Shown: in pieces, positions 8,023 through 16,584 of the stretch
Layout: the number at the start of each line of letters is the position of its first letter
Position numbering within the stretch: the stretch's first letter is position 1
NCBI RefSeq assembly: GCF_000496835.1
Contig: NZ_KI543238.1
Location: 263,984 to 327,983, forward strand
Direction: 5' to 3'
Length of the DNA: 64,000 bases
Origin: Thalassobacillus devorans MSP14
Lineage (GTDB): Bacteria > Bacillota > Bacilli > Bacillales > Halobacillaceae
The notes under the pieces: generated by a model
The model's input: only the letters and a program-made list of their open reading frames with translations
Told to the model about the DNA's origin: nothing
The model's database searches: none
Program-made: the position numbers and the translations under genes

Positions 8023-9036
8023 ATGAATAAACGTTTATATCTGCTCGTGTTTGCATTAATGTTGTTTGCCCTAGGAGCGTGTAGTAACTCATCTGGTACC
8101 GACGCTGCTCAAGATGCTAATGCACAGGATGGGGAGACTTATAAATTTAAATTGGCGCATATAACACCTCCTTCCCATATGTGGCATAAAGGTGCTGAAA
8201 AATTCAAGGAAGAACTTGATAAAAGGTCTGATGGAAGAATGCAACTGGAAATTTACCCTTCCAGCCAACTTGGTACGGAAGCAGATATGGTAGAACAGAT
8301 TGTAGGGGGATCTATTGATTTTGGGTTGATAACTGCAGCTTATATGAGTTCGAGAGAGGAAGCATTCGCTGCATGGTTTACGCCTTATGCTTTTGAAAAT
8401 CTAAAGGAGGCAAATGATGCCAGAGATTCAGATGTGGCTAAAAAGATACTGGACACTTTAGATCAACAGGGGTTAGTGGGGTTGGACTACCTTTTTGCAG
8501 GTCAACGGGTCATGCTTTTTAAAGACAAAGAGGTGAAAAATACAGCTGATATGGAAGGTATGAAGCTGCGCGTAACACCAAGTCCTCCAATGCAGGATTT
8601 TTATACATCAACAGGGGCTGGAACAGTAGGCCTTCCTTTACCGGAAGTATATTCTGCCGTACAGACAGGAGTCATTGATGGAATGGATATGGATCTGGAT
8701 GCGGCTATTACAAATAAATACTACGAAGTAGTTGACCATGGAGCTGTGACAAATCATATGGTATGGCCTGCTATTGCTATGGTAAACAAATCTACCTTTG
8801 AAGGAATGTCAAAAGCAGATCAGCAAATTATACGCGAATCTATTAAAGCAGCTGCCGAATATACTGCTATGACTAGAGCAGAGAAAGAAGAAGAATTTAA
8901 AGAAGAGTTGAAAAGTAATGGTATGAATATCTATGAACTTGACTCTTCTGTCTTTGAGGAGCAGATTCAAATGTTTGATAAAAAATATGGAAAGAAAGAT
9001 CCACTCATTCAAGAGTTCATAGATACATTCCGTTAA
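8023..9036 (+). CDS. dctP: TRAP transporter substrate-binding lipoprotein, DctP family
   Basis: This 337-residue extracytoplasmic solute receptor starts with a lipoprotein signal: positively charged NKR, a hydrophobic run, then the lipobox LGAC with Cys around residue 18. The mature protein has DctP-family features such as ITPPSHMWHKGA near the start, the FFKDKEV-like middle segment, the Arg-containing KLRVTPSP substrate motif, and the VIDGMD segment. TRAP receptors bind carboxylates through the conserved Arg, so anthranilate or a related aromatic acid is a reasonable inferred ligand given the operon. ATG 8023 follows AGGAGGAA; the frame continues upstream to 7936 without a better start. Confidence 0.88.
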   Translation: MNKRLYLLVFALMLFALGACSNSSGTDAAQDANAQDGETYKFKLAHITPPSHMWHKGAEKFKEELDKRSDGRMQLEIYPSSQLGTEADMVEQIVGGSIDFGLITAAYMSSREEAFAAWFTPYAFENLKEANDARDSDVAKKILDTLDQQGLVGLDYLFAGQRVMLFKDKEVKNTADMEGMKLRVTPSPPMQDFYTSTGAGTVGLPLPEVYSAVQTGVIDGMDMDLDAAITNKYYEVVDHGAVTNHMVWPAIAMVNKSTFEGMSKADQQIIRESIKAAAEYTAMTRAEKEEEFKEELKSNGMNIYELDSSVFEEQIQMFDKKYGKKDPLIQEFIDTFR

Positions 9037-9058
9037 GACATAGTAGGGGGGACTAAAG

Positions 9059-9535
9059 ATGAAGGCAATTAGTTATGGAATTTCAATAATAGAAAAAGGG
9101 CTTGCCATAATCTTGATGTTTTCTATGGCTGTTGTTTTGACACTTGCCGTAGCTTTTCGTTATGTATTGCAATCCCCATTGTCATGGGCAGGTGAAATTT
9201 CAATTTTTTTGCTTATTTGGATTAGTTTTATAGGTGGAAGCCTGGGGCTGAAATATAAGTCCCAGGCAAGTGTCACCATAATAACGGAATATATTTCGGG
9301 AAATATAAGGAGAATCATATTAATTATTGGGCATATCCTTATGCTGATTTTTCTATTTATACTTATTTTTTATAGTATAAATTGGATTTTGTCCCCAAGC
9401 GTAGCCTACCAAAAGTCAACTACACTTCTATTACCTATGTGGATTCCCTATATGGCGGTACCACTTGGATTGAGCTTTGCATCAATCCACCTGCTTTCCA
9501 ATCTAGTGGATATTTTCAGGAAGGATGAAGGCTAA
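9059..9535 (+). CDS. dctQ: TRAP transporter small membrane subunit, DctQ family
   Basis: This 158-residue protein has four predicted membrane helices (about residues 15-35, 45-65, 85-110 and 125-145), the normal DctQ topology. The WAGEISIFLLIWISFIGG segment in helix 2 is typical of the family. It bridges the receptor and the large permease in a sodium-driven TRAP system. It starts 22 bases after dctP, and its stop codon shares one base with the dctM start (TAATG). Confidence 0.88.
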   Translation: MKAISYGISIIEKGLAIILMFSMAVVLTLAVAFRYVLQSPLSWAGEISIFLLIWISFIGGSLGLKYKSQASVTIITEYISGNIRRIILIIGHILMLIFLFILIFYSINWILSPSVAYQKSTTLLLPMWIPYMAVPLGLSFASIHLLSNLVDIFRKDEG

Positions 9536-10815
9536 TGAGTGTTTTAGTTGTCATCATGTTTTTTGTTTTTTTGTTTATGTCCATACCAATATCTTTGGTA
9601 CTTGGGATGACGACGGTATTGTACTTTTTAGTGGAGGGGAATACCACTTTAATGCAGTCAGCCCCGATGCGGTTGTACTCTGGTCTTGATAACTTTGGGT
9701 TGCTGGCTATCCCATTGTTCATGTTAGCTGGTGAATTAATGAATGGAGGGGGAATTACCGCACGCCTGGTGAAATTTGCCAAAGTTCTATTCGGTCATGT
9801 CAGGGGAGGACTAGCATATGTGACTATTGTTTCTAATATGTTTCTAGCTTCTATATTAGGCTCTGCCAATGCTCAGGCTGCAATGATGAGCAAAGTGATG
9901 GTACCCGAAATGGAAAAAGAAGGTTACAATAAAGATTTTTCATCTGCACTGACACTCGCATCTTCTATCGTAGCACCGATCATCCCGCCGAGTATGATAT
10001 TCATTATTTATGGCACATTATCTGGTACATCAATTGGTGGTTTGTTTATGGCTGGTATCATACCAGGGATACTTTATGGCTTAGGATTTATTCTTTTGGT
10101 AAGCTTCATAGGATATAAATACAACTTCCAAAAAAGTAATCGAGCAACTTGGAGGGAGGTCCTTACAAACACATTGAACGTATTGCCTGCTTTACTTGTT
10201 CCGTTTATTATTATCGCAGGCATCATTAGTGGGGTATTTACAGCTACAGAGTCTGCTGCAATAGCATCTGTTGTTGCTTATATAGTAGGTGCCTTCTTCT
10301 ATAAAGAACTAAAATGGAGAAAAATGCCTGACATCCTCATTAATACTGTAATAACCTCTGCAACGGTGACGTTTCTCATAGCCATGGCGAACATTTTTGG
10401 CTGGATGATAGCATTCGAACAAATCCCTCAGGCAATAGTGGCTGGAATGACTTCCCTATCCGATAATCCAATCGTATTTTTGTTATTGGTGAATATCTTT
10501 CTTTTATTATTAGGAGCTGTGCTGGACGGGATTGCCGCTTTGATAATACTCGTACCTGTCTTTATGCCTCTCCTTACAACTTTTGAAATAGACCCCATAC
10601 ACTTCGGGGTAATAATATGTATTAATTTGACTATAGGTTTGTTAACACCTCCAGTCGGAACTGGACTCTTTATTGTTTCCTCTATAGCAGAAGTGCAGTT
10701 TGAAAAACTAGTACGAGCTGTTGCGCCATTTCTTGTTATGGGGGTCTTGATTCTCTTTGTAATCACATACTGGGAAAATGCTACCATGTTGATACCGAAT
10801 TGGCTTGGCTTATAG
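9535..10815 (+). CDS. dctM: TRAP transporter large permease subunit, DctM family
   Basis: This 426-residue polytopic membrane protein has the hallmark DctM stretches: AIPLFMLAGELM, the SNMFLASILGSANAQAAM segment, IVAPIIPPSMIFIIYG, and NLTIGLLTPPVGTGLF near the C-terminus. It forms the ion-coupled channel of the TRAP system with DctP and DctQ. It closes the operon and is followed by a strong terminator. Its substrate is inferred from operon membership only. Confidence 0.9.
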   Translation: MSVLVVIMFFVFLFMSIPISLVLGMTTVLYFLVEGNTTLMQSAPMRLYSGLDNFGLLAIPLFMLAGELMNGGGITARLVKFAKVLFGHVRGGLAYVTIVSNMFLASILGSANAQAAMMSKVMVPEMEKEGYNKDFSSALTLASSIVAPIIPPSMIFIIYGTLSGTSIGGLFMAGIIPGILYGLGFILLVSFIGYKYNFQKSNRATWREVLTNTLNVLPALLVPFIIIAGIISGVFTATESAAIASVVAYIVGAFFYKELKWRKMPDILINTVITSATVTFLIAMANIFGWMIAFEQIPQAIVAGMTSLSDNPIVFLLLVNIFLLLLGAVLDGIAALIILVPVFMPLLTTFEIDPIHFGVIICINLTIGLLTPPVGTGLFIVSSIAEVQFEKLVRAVAPFLVMGVLILFVITYWENATMLIPNWLGL

Positions 10816-10856
10816 AAAATGTTTCTTCACTATTCTTTTTTGGCATCAAGCATAAA

Positions 10857-10886
10857 TAAAAAAGCTGCTGATTTCAGCAGCTTTTT
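10857..10886. terminator. Bidirectional intrinsic terminator between dctM and metA
   Basis: AAAGCTGCTG-ATTT-CAGCAGCTTT forms a perfect 10-bp stem with a T run on both strands, serving the converging dctM and metA transcripts. Confidence 0.85.
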
Positions 10887-10888
10887 GT

Positions 10889-11797
10889 TTACTTCCAGGC
10901 GAATGGCGTTTCCTGGTACACATAGTAATTCAACCAGTTATAGAACATCAGATAAGCATGGGAACGCCAGCGGTTCAATGGTTTCTGACCCGGATCATTA
11001 TTTGGGAAATAATCAACAGGTACATGAGGATCCAGTCCTCTATTTGTGTCCCTGTGGTATTCGTCGGCAAGTGTTTCCGCATCATACTCGATGTGGCCTG
11101 TGATCATGACATGTTTTTGATCCTTGGAAAGAATCGTACATGGCCCGGCTTCCTCGGAGGAAGATAAAAGGATAAGCTCATCGTGTGCCAGGATTTCTTC
11201 TTCAGAAACACTGGTATAACGGGAATGAGGGACCACAAATTCATCATCGCTTCCTCTGGCAAGCTGGATATTGTCCTGCAGTAAGCGATGCTTAAAAACT
11301 CCAGTCAATTTTTGAGGTAACTCATATTTACCAATGCCATAGTGATGATAAAGTGCGGCTTGGGCGCCCCAGCATATATGCATGACAGAAGTGACATTAT
11401 CTTTCGTCCATTCCATGATGTCCGTCAGTTCTTCCCAGTAGACCACCTCTTCAAATGGCAGCTGCTCGATCGGCGCACCGGTCACAATCATGCCGTCAAA
11501 ACGCTGGTGTTTGATATCATTGAAACTTTTATAGAACTGCTGCAAATGTGACTTGCTGACATTTTTCGACTCATACGTAGCAGTATGTAAAAACTCGACA
11601 TTTACTTGAAGCGGAGAGTTACTGAGCAGCCGTAGTAACTGAGTCTCCGTCCGTTCCTTTTCAGGCATCAGGTTCAAGATCAGAATATTCAAAGGACGGA
11701 TATCCTGGGTTTTCGCCCGTTCTTCGTCCATCGTAAAAATGTTCTCTTCTGAAAGAATTTCGCCTGCTGGCAAATCTTTGGGTATATTGATAGGCAA
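10889..11797 (-). CDS. metAA: Homoserine O-acetyltransferase (MetA family)
   Basis: This 302-residue enzyme activates L-homoserine for methionine synthesis. The catalytic Cys142 (HICWGAQ), His235 and Glu237 (ITGHIEYD) are present. Position 111 is Glu (APIEQL); in this family Glu111 goes with acetyl-CoA use and Gly111 with succinyl-CoA, so despite the usual MetA name this should be an acetyltransferase. The gene is monocistronic with its own promoter. No S-box is seen upstream, unlike the metT-like gene at 16.6 kb, so it is not under SAM riboswitch control here. Confidence 0.93.
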   Translation of the reverse strand: MPINIPKDLPAGEILSEENIFTMDEERAKTQDIRPLNILILNLMPEKERTETQLLRLLSNSPLQVNVEFLHTATYESKNVSKSHLQQFYKSFNDIKHQRFDGMIVTGAPIEQLPFEEVVYWEELTDIMEWTKDNVTSVMHICWGAQAALYHHYGIGKYELPQKLTGVFKHRLLQDNIQLARGSDDEFVVPHSRYTSVSEEEILAHDELILLSSSEEAGPCTILSKDQKHVMITGHIEYDAETLADEYHRDTNRGLDPHVPVDYFPNNDPGQKPLNRWRSHAYLMFYNWLNYYVYQETPFAWK

Positions 11798-11833
11798 ACC
11801 AAGTTCCTCCTTCGATAAAAGAATAATATACTC

Positions 11834-11862
11834 ATTATAGCGACGGAAGCAGATTCGGGCAA
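11834..11862 (-). promoter_or_regulatory. Sigma-A type promoter of metA
   Basis: On the minus strand TTGCCC and TATAAT are separated by 17 bases, ending about 37 bases before the metA start. Confidence 0.6.
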
Positions 11863-11934
11863 TGGAGATGCAGGATAAATATCACTCTATTCGGAAGTTT
11901 TTGAAAGTAGAAGTACATATCTTCAAGATGATAT

Positions 11935-11962
11935 AAAAAAGAAGCCCTTCCTTAAGAGCTTC
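11935..11962 (-). terminator. Intrinsic terminator after the RsbR-N-like gene
   Basis: On the minus strand AAGCTCTT pairs with AAGGGCTT across a short loop and is followed by a T6 run. Confidence 0.7.
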
Positions 11963-11980
11963 CTTGTTTGTATTGGGTAT

Positions 11981-12313
11981 TTAATTAAGAAAAAAATCCC
12001 AGATGGTAGGCTGGAAAAAAGAAATGACACGGAGTGCCTGCGTCAAAGATACATTATATTCAATGGTGCGATTAGCGGCTAGTTCAGCCCACTCATAAAC
12101 CTCTTGGTGTACCTTATTTTCGTCTTTATATAAAACTTCTCCGAAAGATTTGAATAGATCAGCTCTAATTTTATAGTATTCTGCTTCTGGCATATCTGTT
12201 TCAGCAAAATTTTCCGGGTAAACTTTCATGACTTCTTCATTGAAGGTTTCTGTCAGCTCGTAGCGATGATCTACAATCTTTTCTCCTATATATTGGAACT
12301 CCGTTTGCATCAT
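11981..12313 (-). CDS. Stand-alone RsbR-like N-terminal (sensor) domain protein
   Basis: This 110-residue acidic helical protein resembles the N-terminal non-heme-globin-like half of RsbR/RsbRD stressosome proteins (IGEKIVDHRYELTE start, and a closing helix ending near IWDFF). The STAS domain that normally follows is absent: the frame stops and a terminator comes 20-45 bases later. It could modulate stressosome or sigma-B signalling, or be a degenerate remnant. ATG 12313 has GAGGAG upstream. The family assignment rests on pattern memory and is moderate. Confidence 0.55.
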   Translation of the reverse strand: MMQTEFQYIGEKIVDHRYELTETFNEEVMKVYPENFAETDMPEAEYYKIRADLFKSFGEVLYKDENKVHQEVYEWAELAANRTIEYNVSLTQALRVISFFQPTIWDFFLN

Positions 12314-12450
12314 GAATTCTCCTCAATATTCGATCTTTTATCGAAATAAAACGCAACGTCAATCTTTTATTATCATACCAAAAAACTGGATATACACAAG
12401 CAATGCAACAATAGCATAGGGGAGGGAGTGTAATCGATTTCAATTACAGC

Positions 12451-12479
12451 TTGACAATAAAGTGTAGCAATTATACGAT
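12451..12479 (+). promoter_or_regulatory. Possible sigma-A promoter upstream of the alpha-glucosidase
   Basis: TTGACA, 17 bases, TACGAT. The transcript would start about 110 bases before the gene and run through the palindromic operator at 12535. Confidence 0.4.
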
Positions 12480-12534
12480 GAACTAAGAGAAATCTGCAGA
12501 GGTCATTTGGGGCCTTGTTATTTTTTTGTCCGTT

Positions 12535-12552
12535 TGTGCAATCGATTGCGCA
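12535..12552. promoter_or_regulatory. LacI/GalR-type operator palindrome
   Basis: TGTGCAATCGATTGCGCA is a nearly perfect palindrome with a perfect 12-base core (GCAATCGATTGC) and the central CG typical of LacI-family sites. It lies 42 bases before the alpha-glucosidase start, suggesting sugar-controlled repression. No LacI gene is in the window. Confidence 0.6.
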
Positions 12553-12594
12553 TTAATTATATAGAATACGACAACATGTTAGGAGTAGGCTATT

Positions 12595-14271
12595 ATGAGC
12601 AGAAAATGGTGGAAAGAAGCAGTAGCATATCAAATATATCCGCGCAGTTTCATGGATTCGAATGGAGACGGAATCGGTGATATAAAGGGTGTCATCTCCA
12701 AACTGGATTACCTGAAAGATCTTGGAATAGACGTAATTTGGATTTGCCCGATTTACAGCTCACCGAACGATGACAATGGTTATGATATCAGTGATTATAA
12801 AGGTATTATGGAAGAATTCGGGACGATGGCTGATTTCGATCAATTGTTGAAAGAAGTGCATAAGCGAGGCATGCGTCTCATTATGGATCTTGTCATCAAT
12901 CACACATCTGATGAGCATCCATGGTTTATTGAATCGCGTTCTTCGAAAGATAACCCATACCGTGACTATTATATTTGGCATCCTGGAAAAAATGGCAAAG
13001 AGCCGAACAACTGGGAATCTATTTTTGGCGGTACAGCATGGGAGTTTGATCCGGAGACGAAAGAGTATTACATGCATGTGTTTTCAAGAAAACAGCCGGA
13101 TTTGAATTGGGAGAACCCGGAAGTCCGTAAAAACCTCTATGAAATGGTCAATTGGTGGCTCGATAAAGGTATTGATGGATTTCGCATCGATGCGATTTCC
13201 CATATCAAAAAAATTCCTGGCTTCCCGGATCTGCCTAATCCGGAAAATAAAAAGTATGTTCCTTCCTTCGAAGGACACATGAACAGAGAGGGCATCCAGG
13301 TTTTTTTGAAAGAGCTAAAAGAAAAGACGTTTGACAATTACGACATCATGACCGTCGGAGAAGCGAACGGTGTCAAAGTTGAGCAGGCTGAGGAATGGGT
13401 TGGTGAGGAAAACGGGAAGTTCAATATGATTTTCCAATTCGAGCATTTGGACCTTTGGGGCAAAAGCGCCGATGGAAAACTCGATATCCACGCTCTAAAA
13501 GAAACATTGACCAAGTGGCAAAAGGGATTGGAAGGCAGAGGCTGGAATGCCTTATTCCTGGAAAACCACGACCAGCCAAGGTCAGTTTCTACATGGGGGA
13601 ACGACAAGAAGTATTTAAATAAGTCTGCAAAAAGTCTGGCGACGCTGTACTTTTTAATGCAAGGTACGCCGTTCATCTACCAGGGTCAGGAAATCGGCAT
13701 GACGAACACGAAGTTTGATTCCATCAACGACTATAATGATGTAGCCATTAAAAATATGTACTTCAACGAATTAGAAGAGGGGAAATCACATGAGGAGATC
13801 ATGGAGGTCATCTGGAAAAATGGCCGCGACAACTCCCGGACGCCGATGCAGTGGAATGATACAGAAAATGCTGGTTTTACAACAGGGACACCATGGCTGA
13901 AGGTGAACCCGAATTATACAGAAATTAATGTACAAAAAGGGATAAAGGATCCTAACTCCATCTATCATTACTATAAGCAGCTGATTGACTTAAGAAAAGG
14001 CAGCGATGTCCTCATTTATGGCAGCTATGATCTTATATTGGAAGACCACGATAGCATTTACGCTTATACCCGTACTTTGAAGGATGAAATGGTACTTGTT
14101 ATTACTAATCTTCTTGAAGGTGAGGCTGTTTTAGAACTGCCATCTGATCTACAGGACAAAGAGGCACAGCTTTTGATCAGCAATTACGACATTGATTCAG
14201 AGGAAGACTTAATTTCTGCAACATTCAAGCCTTATGAGGCTCGCGTTTATAAGCTGAATTCATCTAAATAA
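12595..14271 (+). CDS. malL: GH13 alpha-glucosidase (oligo-1,6-glucosidase/exo-alpha-1,4-glucosidase)
   Basis: This 558-residue cytoplasmic glycoside hydrolase has a DSNGDGIGD loop (residues 21-29), DLVINHTSDEHPW, nucleophile Asp199 in DGFRIDAISH, acid/base Glu256 in VGEAN and Asp326 in FLENHDQPR. These correspond to Asp199/Glu255/Asp329 of Bacillus oligo-1,6-glucosidase. Residue 200 is Ala rather than the Val usual in strict alpha-1,6 enzymes, which by family rules favours alpha-1,4 (maltose-like) substrates. There is no signal peptide, so it acts on imported oligosaccharides. It is monocistronic, with an operator upstream and a terminator downstream. Confidence 0.9.
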   Translation: MSRKWWKEAVAYQIYPRSFMDSNGDGIGDIKGVISKLDYLKDLGIDVIWICPIYSSPNDDNGYDISDYKGIMEEFGTMADFDQLLKEVHKRGMRLIMDLVINHTSDEHPWFIESRSSKDNPYRDYYIWHPGKNGKEPNNWESIFGGTAWEFDPETKEYYMHVFSRKQPDLNWENPEVRKNLYEMVNWWLDKGIDGFRIDAISHIKKIPGFPDLPNPENKKYVPSFEGHMNREGIQVFLKELKEKTFDNYDIMTVGEANGVKVEQAEEWVGEENGKFNMIFQFEHLDLWGKSADGKLDIHALKETLTKWQKGLEGRGWNALFLENHDQPRSVSTWGNDKKYLNKSAKSLATLYFLMQGTPFIYQGQEIGMTNTKFDSINDYNDVAIKNMYFNELEEGKSHEEIMEVIWKNGRDNSRTPMQWNDTENAGFTTGTPWLKVNPNYTEINVQKGIKDPNSIYHYYKQLIDLRKGSDVLIYGSYDLILEDHDSIYAYTRTLKDEMVLVITNLLEGEAVLELPSDLQDKEAQLLISNYDIDSEEDLISATFKPYEARVYKLNSSK

Positions 14272-14275
14272 TCAT

Positions 14276-14310
14276 AAGAAATGCACCTATCGTTTGTAGG
14301 TGCATTTCTT
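14276..14310. terminator. Intrinsic terminator after malL
   Basis: A 14-bp perfect stem (AAGAAATGCACCTA and its complement) with a 6-base loop. Confidence 0.8.
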
Positions 14311-14418
14311 AATTGGTTAAACGCCATGAAAGCCATGATCAGATGGTATAGTGGATTTATTTGCTTCAGAGGCATGAAAAACAGAGCTTAGCAAAACCTA
14401 GAGATTGAGGTGATAATT

Positions 14419-14628
14419 ATGAAAAAGCAACCAAAAGAGAATTTCAATACCCCTGTGGAAGCTAATAGCACAGGGGAGATAGGAATGCAAAATACAGTAA
14501 AGTCCAATCAGCCTTTTGACGCTGAGGATAGACTTTCTGGAGACTCCGTGGATGAACATAAGAAAATAGAATCTTTCAATGAAGATCAGGCCGCTAAAGA
14601 AATAGGACAGGTTTATAATAATTCCTGA
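14419..14628 (+). CDS. Small hydrophilic hypothetical protein
   Basis: This 69-residue polar protein has no membrane segment or recognisable domain and is rich in Asn, Glu, Asp, Ser and Lys, probably disordered. ATG 14419 lies 7 bases after GAGGTG and is preferred over GTG 14410. It has its own terminator, so it seems to be a single-gene unit. Composition recalls small Bacillus spore or stress peptides but I do not recognise a family. Confidence 0.55.
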   Translation: MKKQPKENFNTPVEANSTGEIGMQNTVKSNQPFDAEDRLSGDSVDEHKKIESFNEDQAAKEIGQVYNNS

Positions 14629-14640
14629 GTTCGAGCTAAT

Positions 14641-14675
14641 AACCTAATCACAACCATGTGGTTAGGTTATTTTTA
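14641..14675 (+). terminator. Intrinsic terminator
   Basis: AACCTAATCACA-ACCA-TGTGGTTAGGTT pairs closely and is followed by a T-rich tract. Confidence 0.75.
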
Positions 14676-14782
14676 TTTGTAAAGGAATTCGGTTGCTTAA
14701 TTCCACTGAAAATTAAAACGCATGGGAAAGGGACTTCCAAACATACATATAAGTACAAGTCTTCCTGGTAAGGGGTGTGTGT

Positions 14783-16264
14783 TTGAAAAAGTCATTAATC
14801 GACTGGCCGTTTTTTCTTGTGGCGTTTTTGTCCTTGTTAATACTATGCAGCATTGTTTTTTTCTTCCCAAATGTTACGCATACCTGGCTGGAACAGATGC
14901 ATGTGCAATTAACGGATCTGACAGGGGTCCTGTACTTATGGATCGGTTTTTCTTCGTTGATTTTTTTAATATGGGCAGCGTTTAGTAAGCACGGGCAAAT
15001 CAGGCTTGGTAAAAAGGAGGAGTCTCCAGAGTTCTCTACATTCAGTTGGATTTCCATGATTTTTTGCGCGGGTATTGGGTCGGGAATCATGTACTGGGGA
15101 GCGATTGAATGGGGATATTATTATCTCGAGCCACCGCTCGGTCTCATTCCTGGTACACCGTTTGCAGTGGAATGGAGTGCAGCATATGGATTATTCCACT
15201 ATGGACCGACAGCGTGGGCGATTTATTGTCTGCCTGCACTACCGATTGCTTATCTTTATCATGTGAAAAAAGTTCCCATTCTTAAAATCAGCGAGGCTTG
15301 CCGCCCAGTGCTGAATCATCATACCGATGGTTTCGTGGGAAAGTTGATTGACATGTTTTTTATGATCGGTTTGCTGGGAGCGTCCGGGACAACCCTCGGC
15401 ATCAGTATACCGATGATGGCTGAAGGGGTAAAACGGCTCACCGGAATACAGCATACCTATCTCCTGGATATCTCCCTGCTTCTCATCTGTACGATTGTAT
15501 TTGCGGTCAGTGTATTTGCTGGAATGGAAAAAGGGGTAAAACGGCTAAGCAATATAAATGTCTATTTAGTTTTCTTTTTGCTTTTGTTTGTCACCATCCT
15601 TGGCCCGACTTTTTTTATTTTAGAAATCTCGACAAATAGTGTCGGGCTTGTATTGAATAACTTCTTTCGCTTGAACACTTGGATGGATCCGATTGCGCAG
15701 TCAGGTTTTCCGGAAAAATGGACCATCTTCTACTGGGCCTGGTGGATTGTCTATGCTCCTTTTATCGGTTTGTTTATTGCTAAAATATCCAGAGGAAGAA
15801 CGATCAAGGAAATGATACTGGGGACGATAATTTTTGGCCCCGTCGGCTGTTGGCTGTTTTTCTTTGTCCTCGGAAACTATGGCCTTTATCTTCAGAATAC
15901 GACTCAATTGGATGTAGCTACTATGATCAAGCAAGGTCATTCAAATGAGGCGGTCATTTCTATCATTCACTCGCTGCCCTTCGGCGATTTCACGCTGGTT
16001 TTATTTTTGCTTCTGGCTGTAATCTTTGTAGCGACTACCTATGATACCTCTTCTTATATGCTGGCTGCTGTAACCCAGCGAAGGATTGAGGGAGAACCGG
16101 TCCGGCTGAACCGCTTGTTCTGGGCATTTTCCCTTGCACTTCCGCCAATGGCCTTGTTGATTATAGGAGGATTGACAACCTTGCAGGCTGTCACCTTGTT
16201 AGTTGCCCTCCCTTCATGTTTCATCATGGTACTTTTATCCCTATCGTTTTTAAAATTGGTATAA
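14783..16264 (+). CDS. BCCT-family transporter (betaine/carnitine/choline)
   Basis: This 493-residue protein has about 12 membrane helices. It shows the BCCT glycine motif and aromatic box region (GIGSGIMYWGAIEW) and the signature in helix 8 with the following cytoplasmic helix (WAWWIVYAPFIGLFIAKISRGRT). Such carriers import quaternary ammonium osmolytes, and in some cases ectoine, with sodium. The C-terminal tail is very short, ending soon after helix 12, so the osmosensing C-terminal extension of BetP-type proteins is missing; uptake for nutrition is at least as likely as osmoregulated import. TTG 14783 is chosen because AAGGGG sits 7 bases upstream; GTG 14777 is in frame but abuts that site. 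Confidence 0.88.
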   Translation: MKKSLIDWPFFLVAFLSLLILCSIVFFFPNVTHTWLEQMHVQLTDLTGVLYLWIGFSSLIFLIWAAFSKHGQIRLGKKEESPEFSTFSWISMIFCAGIGSGIMYWGAIEWGYYYLEPPLGLIPGTPFAVEWSAAYGLFHYGPTAWAIYCLPALPIAYLYHVKKVPILKISEACRPVLNHHTDGFVGKLIDMFFMIGLLGASGTTLGISIPMMAEGVKRLTGIQHTYLLDISLLLICTIVFAVSVFAGMEKGVKRLSNINVYLVFFLLLFVTILGPTFFILEISTNSVGLVLNNFFRLNTWMDPIAQSGFPEKWTIFYWAWWIVYAPFIGLFIAKISRGRTIKEMILGTIIFGPVGCWLFFFVLGNYGLYLQNTTQLDVATMIKQGHSNEAVISIIHSLPFGDFTLVLFLLLAVIFVATTYDTSSYMLAAVTQRRIEGEPVRLNRLFWAFSLALPPMALLIIGGLTTLQAVTLLVALPSCFIMVLLSLSFLKLV

Positions 16265-16383
16265 TTCATTTTCTTACTGCGGTTCTCTTGGTTTTCTGTG
16301 AGAACGAGATGGAAAAATTAACTGCTTGCATAACGTTACTTTCTATAGTACTGTGAATGACAGTCCTGAAAAAATGAATAGAG

Positions 16384-16488
16384 ATCTTATCAAGAGAAGC
16401 AGAGGAACTGGTCCGTTGAAGCTTCAGCAACCTCCCGGGTGGGAAGGTGCTAATTCCAGCAAGTCATTGTACTTGGCAGATAAGAAGG
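16384..16488 (+). ncRNA. SAM-I (S-box) riboswitch
   Basis: The conserved S-box elements appear in order: the TCTTATCAAGAGAAGCAGAGG 5' segment, ACTGGTCC with the GAAGCTTCAGCAACC junction, then GGTGCTAATTCCAGCAA, closed by GATAAGA pairing with TCTTATC to form P1. It precedes an intrinsic terminator and the NhaC-family gene, so high SAM should switch that gene off. Confidence 0.93.
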
Positions 16489-16501
16489 AAAAATTAACTG
16501 A

Positions 16502-16531
16502 GCCTTCTTGCGTCTGCAAGAGGTTTTTTTA
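16502..16531 (+). terminator. S-box riboswitch terminator
   Basis: CCTTCTTGC and GCAAGAGG form the stem, followed by T7. It lies 14 bases after the aptamer and 54 bases before the controlled gene. Confidence 0.8.
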
Positions 16532-16584
16532 TTACAAAAAATATACTCAGAATGGACATAATGAAAGTAACTGGAGGGAAAGAC

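Noticed and set aside
10819-11167. Rightward open frames downstream of dctM
   Set aside because: They are antisense to metA and cross the bidirectional terminator.
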